Below, piece by piece: positions 25,287 to 29,913 of a DNA stretch of 29,913 bases (the stretch's first letter is position 1; every line of letters starts with the position of its first letter). Position numbers and translations under genes: made by a program. The stretch is from JBPESN01 sp051710625 (lineage in GTDB: Bacteria; Pseudomonadota; Gammaproteobacteria; Enterobacterales; Enterobacteriaceae), in contig NZ_JBPESN010000028.1 in the NCBI RefSeq assembly GCF_051710625.1, positions 1 to 29,913 of the forward strand. The letters run 5' to 3'. Below the pieces are notes generated by a model. That model saw only the letters and a list, made by a program, of their open reading frames with translations, searched no databases and was not told the origin of the DNA.

Positions 25287-25589
25287 ATGAAAAGAAAAAA
25301 TTTTAGTCCTGAATTCAAACGCGAATCCGCTCGACTGGTTGTCGACCAAAATTACACCGCCGCGCCAGCAGCAAAAGCCATGGATGTCGGCCTTTCTACG
25401 ATGACGAAATGGCTAAAACAACTGCGTGATAAGCGACAGGGGAAAACGCCAAAAGCCTTACCCATAACCCCGAAACAAATCGAAATACGTGAGCTTAAGA
25501 AGAAGGGACAACGCATTGAAATGGAGAATGAAATATTAAAAAAGGCTACAGCGCTCTTGATGTCAGACTCCCTGAACAGTTCTCGTTAA
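25287..25589 (+). CDS. IS3-family transposase OrfA
   Basis: A 100-residue protein with an N-terminal helix-turn-helix (FSPEFKRESARLVVDQNYT ... AAKAMDVGLSTMTKWLKQL) and a C-terminal leucine-zipper-like coiled coil (RELKKKGQRIEMENEIL). It binds the terminal repeats. The ATG at 25287 is the usual start; an in-frame start at 25251 lies in the terminal repeat region. The A6G slippery stretch at 25538-25544 lies near its end. One Gly inside the coiled coil (KKKGQRI) is unusual, since relatives have Leu there, and may weaken the zipper. It is otherwise complete. Confidence 0.9.
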   Translation: MKRKNFSPEFKRESARLVVDQNYTAAPAAKAMDVGLSTMTKWLKQLRDKRQGKTPKALPITPKQIEIRELKKKGQRIEMENEILKKATALLMSDSLNSSR

Positions 25590-26456
25590 TCGGGAAACTC
25601 AGAGCGCATTATCCTGTGGCCACACTCTGCCACGTGTTCAGGGTTCATCGCAGCAGTTACAAATACTGGAAAAGTTGTCCTGACAGGCCAGACGGCAGGC
25701 GAAAGGTATTGCGCAGTCAGGGTTATGAACTGCACAATATCAGTTATGGTGCAGCTGGCGCGAGAAGTATCGCCACCATGGCAATCCAGAAAGGCTTCCG
25801 GGTGGGGTGCTGGCTCGCAGGTAGACTCATGAAAGAGCTGGATATCGCCAGCTGCCAGCTACCGGCTCACAAACACAAACGCGGCGGCAATGAACACGTT
25901 GAAATACCGAATTATCTTGAGCGCCAGTTTGCTGTAACGGAGCCAAACCAGCTATGGTGCGGCGATGTGACGTATATCTGGACCGGGAAACGCTGGGCAT
26001 ACCTTGCGGTTGTTCTTGATCTGTTCGCGAGGAAACCGGTGGGCTGGGCTATGTCGTTCTCCCCTGACAGCAGACCGACCATCAAAGCACTGAAAATGGC
26101 ATGGGAAATGCGTGGTAAACCAGCCGGAGTGATGTTCCACAGCGATCAGGGTAAGCCACTATAGAGCAGGCAGTTCCGACAGTTGCTGTGACGTTACCGG
26201 ATCAAACAAAGCATGAGTCGGTGTGGTAACTGTTGGGATAACAGTCCGATAGAGCGCTTCTTCAGAAGTCCGAAAAACGAGTGGATACCGGTAACGGGCT
26301 ACATAAAGCTTCAGCGAAGCAGCTCATGAAATTACCGACTATATCGTGGGATATTACAGCGCACTCAGGCCGCATAAATATAACGGTGGGTTGCCACCAA
26401 ACGAATTAGAAAATAGACACTGGAAAAACGCTAACGCGGTGGCCAGTTTTAGTTGA
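25586..26456 (+). pseudogene. IS3-family transposase OrfB, broken
   Basis: This is the DDE integrase-core part of the transposase, in the -1 frame relative to orfA. The N-terminal helix-turn-helix region (CHVFRVHRSSYKYW) and the core with WCGDVTYIW (first Asp) and MFHSDQG (second Asp) are readable. Just after that, small compensating changes alter the codons and create TAG at 26162-26164, followed by TGA at 26189-26191. The third catalytic residue in SPIERFF follows in the same frame. A one-base insertion near 26305 shifts the C-terminus (DYIVGYYSALRPHKYNGGLP). The natural stop is TGA at 26454. Not functional. Confidence 0.9.
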
Positions 26457-26464
26457 CCACTACA

Positions 26465-27052
26465 GTGTATTTAGCGCAGCATGCGGAGCTGGATGGGGCG
26501 GATGCCGTTTCGCTGGTGCCGCCTTATTATTACAAATTCTCCAAATTGGAAATTATCGCTTATTATCGCAAAGTGCTGTCGGCGATAAAGATACCGGTCA
26601 TTATTTACAATATACTGTAATTTACCGCGGTGGAGCTTGATAGCGAAATGGCCGGGGTGTTATTAACCGATAAACAAGTGCTGGGGGTGTGAAGCACACG
26701 TCGCACAATTTATATTCTCTGGAGCAAATGGCGGCGACGTATTCGGAAAAAGTGTTTTTCAACGGTTTTGATGAAAACTACCTATTATCCTTAGCCGTCG
26801 GCGCCACCGCGACCATCGGCATCACCGTCAATTTGCAACCTGGATTGTTTATTGCGGTGCGCGATGTTTTTCGGCTGTGTAAGATGCCCGAGGCTCAGGC
26901 GTTGCAGTAGAAGATCAATACTGTCGTGGCGTAATCTGACCGAACTTGGAGCGGTGCGAGAGCCCTTTACTCCCCTGACATCGACCCAGAAAAAGGAATT
27001 GGAGGGGCTGTATCACAGTATCCAGGAGACTATCGCCCATGGTGAAGGCTAG
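26465..27052 (+). pseudogene. nanA: N-acetylneuraminate lyase (nanA/dapA family) 3' remnant
   Basis: The fragment begins at the right end of the IS and lacks roughly the first 85 codons. The reading GADAVSLVPPYYYKFSKLE...IPVIIYNI matches the sialic-acid lyase pattern, including the catalytic Tyr. An in-frame TAA takes the place of the codon after NIP in the family. A two-base insertion precedes KHTSHNLYSLEQ, which holds the Schiff-base Lys (KQTSGDLY in E. coli). A TAG at 26908 and a small deletion before AVREPFTPL complete the damage. The family cleaves N-acetylneuraminate to ManNAc and pyruvate. Assignment to NanA rather than another DapA-type aldolase rests on the K-x-T-S-x-x-L-Y motif. Confidence 0.82.
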
Positions 27053-27476
27053 CTCGGCTTTCAGTGCGTGCTATACTTTCAGCGATATCGCGGCGGTTAA
27101 GAGGGTGGTGGATCTTCTTGAGTCGACGGCCTCCGCCCCGGCACCCGCGCGGGTTGGTGGTGGCGGTTGTGGGCTGCTACGGTAAGCTGGTGGCGTTTGG
27201 CGCCCATCACTGCTGTCCGCCGCTGCCGCGGTTATTGGCCCAGCGTAAAGCCTATACGGCACTTATGCTGCGGCGCAGTACCCGTCAGGTGTCCGAAGAA
27301 ATGTAGCGCGGCGCCCTGGCTCTCGGGGTATATTGAATGATGCCATGCTTTTGCCGATGCTAAGCGGTATGCCGATTTGCATGTAGGGGATGGTCGTTGG
27401 CGCCACTGGCATCAGCGGCTTGCCGGTTAAGCAGGATATTGCGCTGGCGGGGTCTTGGGCACAACGCTTCGGCTAA
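27039..27476 (+). pseudogene. GlcG/HbpS (DUF336) family protein, pseudogene
   Basis: The ATG at 27039 overlaps the end of the nanA remnant. The frame (MVKASSAFSACYTFSDIAAV) shifts within a Pro/Ala-rich stretch near 27140. It continues as LVVAVVGCYGKLVAFG...QRKAYTALMLRRSTRQVSEEM, the central pattern of GlcG-like proteins, and is stopped by TAG at 27304. A last shifted piece contains VVGATGISGLPVKQDIALAG, the typical C-terminal motif. Members bind heme or small molecules; the role here is unknown. The overlap suggests it was co-transcribed with nanA. Confidence 0.75.
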
Positions 27477-27517
27477 CGGCGTTGTTTGCCCGCCCGCCGC
27501 AGCGCTAACGATAAACG

Positions 27518-27551
27518 AAAAAAAACCAATCGCTTGCGATTGGTTTTTTTT
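27518..27551 (-). terminator. Bidirectional intrinsic terminator after tRNA-Pro
   Basis: A stem of CCAATCG / CGATTGG with a 4-base loop is flanked by eight A on the left and eight T on the right. It lies 11 bp beyond the tRNA 3' end and can act on both strands. Confidence 0.9.
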
Positions 27552-27561
27552 GGGATGAATT

Positions 27562-27638
27562 TGGTCGGCATGAGAGGATTCGAACCCCCGACCCCCGACA
27601 CCCCATGACGGTGCGCTACCAGGCTGCGCTACATGCCG
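27562..27638 (-). tRNA. proL: tRNA-Pro (anticodon GGG)
   Basis: A 77-base tRNA with encoded CCA. The acceptor stem is CGGCATG / CATGCCG followed by discriminator A. The anticodon loop is ATGGGGT, giving anticodon GGG for CCC and CCU codons, with G37 after it. The T arm carries GGTTCGAATCC. It is nearly identical to E. coli proL, which is also next to yejM. No lesions. Confidence 0.97.
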
Positions 27639-27717
27639 AACTCATGGGCACTTTATACTACGCGTTCTTGCTATGAATGCAATAGCCAAGCAGAACGACT
27701 GCTTTAGTTTTAAGCGT

Positions 27718-29493
27718 TTAGTTGGCAATAAAGCGTTTTTCATTCGTCAGTACCTGCAGCAGCAGCGTCAGTTGCGGTTTTTGCCGGTACAGCTCCTTAC
27801 CATTGACGTCGAAAGTGCGGTAACTGCCGTTATTTTCCAGCAGCAGAGTTTCATGCGGCGTGGTAATAGCCAGCTGATGACCGTCTGCGCTCAGCACCCA
27901 ATCATTGCGGCGACACGGAGCGAACAGATCCTCCCCTTGAGAGTAATCGCTGGCGCGATTGCTGGCATGCAATAGACGCCGCATGAGCGTCACGGTGACA
28001 TCATTGTGGTTAGTCAATTTCGTCACGACCTGCGCCGGCCTGCCGGGCCAATGTACCACCAGCGGCACCTGCAGCTGTGCCCGATTGAAACGGGTTTTGC
28101 TCTCGCGCGGTCCGCTGCCGTTATCATCTAATTCTACCCCGGTGGCGGCGGTGATGACGACCACCGTATTATCCAGATCGCCGCGCGCGCGCAACGTGTC
28201 CAGCATTTGCTCCAGGGTACTGTCTAGACGTTGCGCGCCTTGCTGGTAGAGGCGGGTGAAATCCGGCGTGTTGGCCAGACTGCTGCTGACGTTGGTGCCG
28301 TTAAATGACACATAGGAAAACCAGGGCGATGCGCCGCTGTAGCTGTCGCGCCATTGCTGCCACTGTCTGGCGGTTTGCGCATCCGTCTGCCTGACGGGCT
28401 CCGGCAACGTAAAATCGGTCAATAGCGCCTGCCAATATAGCGGATCGCGAAAACCGTCGGAGGCAAACAGGTTGAGCTGGTACCCCTGTTTATTCAGCGC
28501 GTCTAAAAGCGCCGAGGATTTGCGCGTGGCTAGGATGCCGTCCAGATAAGAGGCCGAAATGCCGTAGAACAGCCCGAACAGGCCGGTATCCAGCCGATTG
28601 CCGGTACTATAGTGCTGAACAAAACGCGCGTTTTGTTCAACGAAGCGCTTCAGGGCCGGCATCTGCTGGTCCAGAGTGTCATTGCGCAGCATGCCGGTGG
28701 TAATAATGAGCAGGTTCAGACCGCTGCCTTTGTCGCTAAAACTCACCGGACTCAGGGGGTATTCCACCGCCGCCGCCTCCGGGTTGCCCTGCTGGACCAG
28801 GCGCCGCTCAAAGGCCTGAGCATCAAGCAAACCGTGGCGCTCCAGAAAACGGCGCGCGGTCATCGGATAGGATAGCGGCAGATTGGCGCGTTGCATGGTA
28901 ATAGGGCGATAGAAATTCGCATCCGCCCAGATATAGGCCACATGTGAGGCGCAAAAGGCACCAATAAATAGCGCGGTCACCGGTTTGCCGATGTTATAGC
29001 GGTTGAGGCTGCGTAATTTCTGCCAGCTCCAGGTGCCAAACAGCATTTCCACCAGGAATATGACCGGAATACCGATAAACATCAGTTGCCAGTCACGGGC
29101 CAGCTCGGTCTGATCCGGGTTTATCACCAGTTCCCACACCATCGGATTGAGGTGTTGATGGAAACGGGTGAAGACCTCGCTGTCCACCAGCAGCAGCGTC
29201 AGCCCCGCGGTGGCGATGATGGCGGATAAAAAACGCAATAACCGTTGCGATATCACCACAAAAGTGAGGGGAAACATCACCAGCAAATACAATGTGAAGC
29301 CGAGGAAGCTGAAATGACCAAGCCAGCTGGCGAACGCGTACAGCCGGCCCGCCAGCGAGCCGGGCCAGTCCGAGATAAACAAATAGCGACTGCCCAGCCC
29401 CAGGTTGAGCAGGATATTAAAAAGGGCGAACCAGTGACCCCAACTGATCATTTGGAATACTTTGTCACGGTAGCGCTGACTCTTTGTCACCAT
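27718..29493 (-). CDS. yejM: Inner-membrane LPS/lipid A homeostasis protein YejM (PbgA/LapC)
   Basis: A 591-residue protein (E. coli 586) with five N-terminal membrane segments (residues about 15-195, from ISWGHWFALFNILLNLGLG) and a periplasmic sulfatase-like domain that starts near LNLLIITTGMLRNDTLD. In place of a catalytic Thr/Cys-activated sulfatase site the domain keeps the structural pattern only, as in E. coli. Conserved parts include HYSTGNRLDTGLFGLFYGI and LQVPLVVHWPG. YejM senses periplasmic LPS and controls LpxC degradation by FtsH through LapB, and is essential in E. coli. It is intact here. It follows the broken yejL by 24 bp and is followed by the proL tRNA, as in E. coli. Confidence 0.96.
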   Translation of the reverse strand: MVTKSQRYRDKVFQMISWGHWFALFNILLNLGLGSRYLFISDWPGSLAGRLYAFASWLGHFSFLGFTLYLLVMFPLTFVVISQRLLRFLSAIIATAGLTLLLVDSEVFTRFHQHLNPMVWELVINPDQTELARDWQLMFIGIPVIFLVEMLFGTWSWQKLRSLNRYNIGKPVTALFIGAFCASHVAYIWADANFYRPITMQRANLPLSYPMTARRFLERHGLLDAQAFERRLVQQGNPEAAAVEYPLSPVSFSDKGSGLNLLIITTGMLRNDTLDQQMPALKRFVEQNARFVQHYSTGNRLDTGLFGLFYGISASYLDGILATRKSSALLDALNKQGYQLNLFASDGFRDPLYWQALLTDFTLPEPVRQTDAQTARQWQQWRDSYSGASPWFSYVSFNGTNVSSSLANTPDFTRLYQQGAQRLDSTLEQMLDTLRARGDLDNTVVVITAATGVELDDNGSGPRESKTRFNRAQLQVPLVVHWPGRPAQVVTKLTNHNDVTVTLMRRLLHASNRASDYSQGEDLFAPCRRNDWVLSADGHQLAITTPHETLLLENNGSYRTFDVNGKELYRQKPQLTLLLQVLTNEKRFIAN

Positions 29494-29517
29494 AGCTGTG
29501 TCTTGGCTTGTGCTTAA

Positions 29518-29717
29518 TTAATGCGCGTCGGTAAACGATTTAACCAGCGTATTGCGCATTTCCGGCGCAACGCGGGTGCTGATCATATGGGTGAGCATAC
29601 TTTCCCCAAGACCATCAGCGCGAAATCGGTCGGCGTATGATGTTTTTCCAGTACTGCGGCCAGTTCGGCAAGCAGGACCTCTATCTGTTCGTCACTGTAA
29701 CGAGATGCTTGTAGCAT
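29518..29717 (-). pseudogene. yejL: yejL, frameshifted
   Basis: A small conserved cytoplasmic protein of unknown role that precedes yejM in enterobacteria. The start at 29717 (MLQASRYSDEQIEVLLAEL) parallels E. coli MPQISRYSDEQVEQLL. The frame is good up to MVLGK, where an extra two bases before the Met shift it and a stop follows after five codons. In the other frame the C-terminus continues as THMISTRVAPEMRNTL and ends SFTDAH, about ten residues shorter than in E. coli. Start choice and end rest on the E. coli pattern. The IS copy at 29777 is only 60 bp upstream and may have separated it from its promoter. Confidence 0.85.
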
Positions 29718-29776
29718 AATATCATCTACGTGGCCTGTCAAAGTCCGGTATCTTACCGTATCAACTCCCATTTTTC

Positions 29777-29913
29777 TGTAGTGGCACACTGAATTTGGCC
29801 ACCTGAACAGAGGTGATATGCTCACCTCAGAACAACACGGGTGCACCAATGAAAAGAAAAAATTTTAGTCCTGAATTCAAACGCGAATCCGCTCAACTGG
29901 TTGTCGACCAAAA
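29777..29913 (+). mobile_element. IS3-family insertion sequence, copy 3, cut by the window end
   Basis: It begins TGTAGTGGCACACTGAATTT and over its 137 visible bases differs from copy 2 at only two positions (CACACTG for CACATTG, and TCAACTGG for TCGACTGG), so the two copies are recent relatives. orfA starts at ATG 29849 and is open to the window end. It is inserted 60 bp upstream of yejL in the opposite orientation. Confidence 0.95.
29849..29913 (+). CDS. IS3-family OrfA, 5' part
   Basis: The first 21 codons of OrfA (MKRKNFSPEFKRESAQLVVD), with Gln where copy 2 has Arg. It is open to the window edge. Whether this copy has an intact transposase cannot be seen. Confidence 0.85.
   Translation, partial: MKRKNFSPEFKRESAQLVVDQ

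Larger units (their letters stand above)
25215..26464 (+). mobile_element. IS3-family insertion sequence, copy 2
   Basis: 1250 bp. The ends are TGTAGTGGCACATTGAATTT on the left and TGTAGTGGTCAACTAAAACT (reverse complement of the right end); both carry TGTAGTGG and, further in, TGGCCACC. It is flanked by GTG on both sides, which could be a 3-bp target duplication, although a nanA fragment starts directly at the right end, so the match may be chance. It encodes orfA (25287-25589) and orfB in the -1 frame. A classic slippery site A-AAA-AAG at 25538-25544 with an open -1 frame beyond it fits the programmed frameshift that makes OrfAB in IS3 elements. orfB is broken, so this copy is inactive by itself. 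Confidence 0.95.

Noticed and set aside
27562..27638. tRNA-Pro as an integration site with an adjacent genomic island
   Set aside because: The tRNA is in its ancestral context (yejM on one side), and no integrase or direct repeat of its 3' end is visible. The nanA-glcG remnants do not by themselves indicate an island.

Overview
The window looks like a chromosomal segment of a Sodalis-like enterobacterial insect symbiont. The evidence is that gene content and order follow the enterobacterial ompC-rcsDB-rcsC-gyrA-ubiG-nrdAB-yfaE and yejL-yejM-proL neighbourhoods, while about half of the recognisable genes are broken by single nonsense codons, small frameshifts, internal deletions or an IS3-family element. 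The genus is an inference; no 16S gene or other decisive marker is present.

Layout. 1-1366: a decayed IS3-family copy on the minus strand cuts the ferredoxin gene yfaE after about 19 codons. 1368-5007: nrdB and nrdA (class Ia ribonucleotide reductase) are intact on the minus strand, with a promoter region carrying apparent NrdR boxes and a perfect DnaA box. 5377-9028: ubiG (minus) and gyrA (plus) are intact and divergent. 9142-13988: all three Rcs phosphorelay genes are pseudogenes; rcsC has lost its kinase core, rcsB has two small frameshifts and rcsD has many lesions. 14013-15630: an MFS transporter and a DUF4186 gene are both broken. 16336-17445: an intact OmpC/OmpF-type porin with a recognisable promoter, followed by a possible 31-aa membrane peptide gene on the minus strand and an intact glutathione S-transferase-like gene. 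18640-20733: a broken ABC solute-binding protein gene and a broken cbl-like LysR regulator, probably a former sulfonate uptake module. 21674-22249: pagP with a single amber codon. 22438-23556: intact ddlA. 23634-25194: LysE-type exporter and SRAP (yedK) pseudogenes. 25215-26464: a nearly complete IS3-family copy with a broken orfB. 26465-27476: nanA-like and glcG-like remnants. 27562-27638: tRNA-Pro(GGG). 27718-29493: intact yejM/pbgA. 29518-29717: frameshifted yejL. 29777 to the window end: the start of a third IS copy.

The surviving genes serve DNA precursor supply, DNA topology, ubiquinone synthesis, peptidoglycan precursors, outer-membrane permeability, lipid A/LPS homeostasis and translation. 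The lost genes serve envelope-stress signalling (Rcs), lipid A palmitoylation (PagP), sulfur scavenging, sialic acid use, small-molecule export and DNA-protein crosslink protection. This is the expected pattern for recent adaptation to a stable host environment. I did not find a convincing undescribed multi-gene system. The most interesting leads are the complete Rcs loss next to an intact porin, the IS disruption of yfaE beside a working nrdAB, and a possible small membrane peptide.
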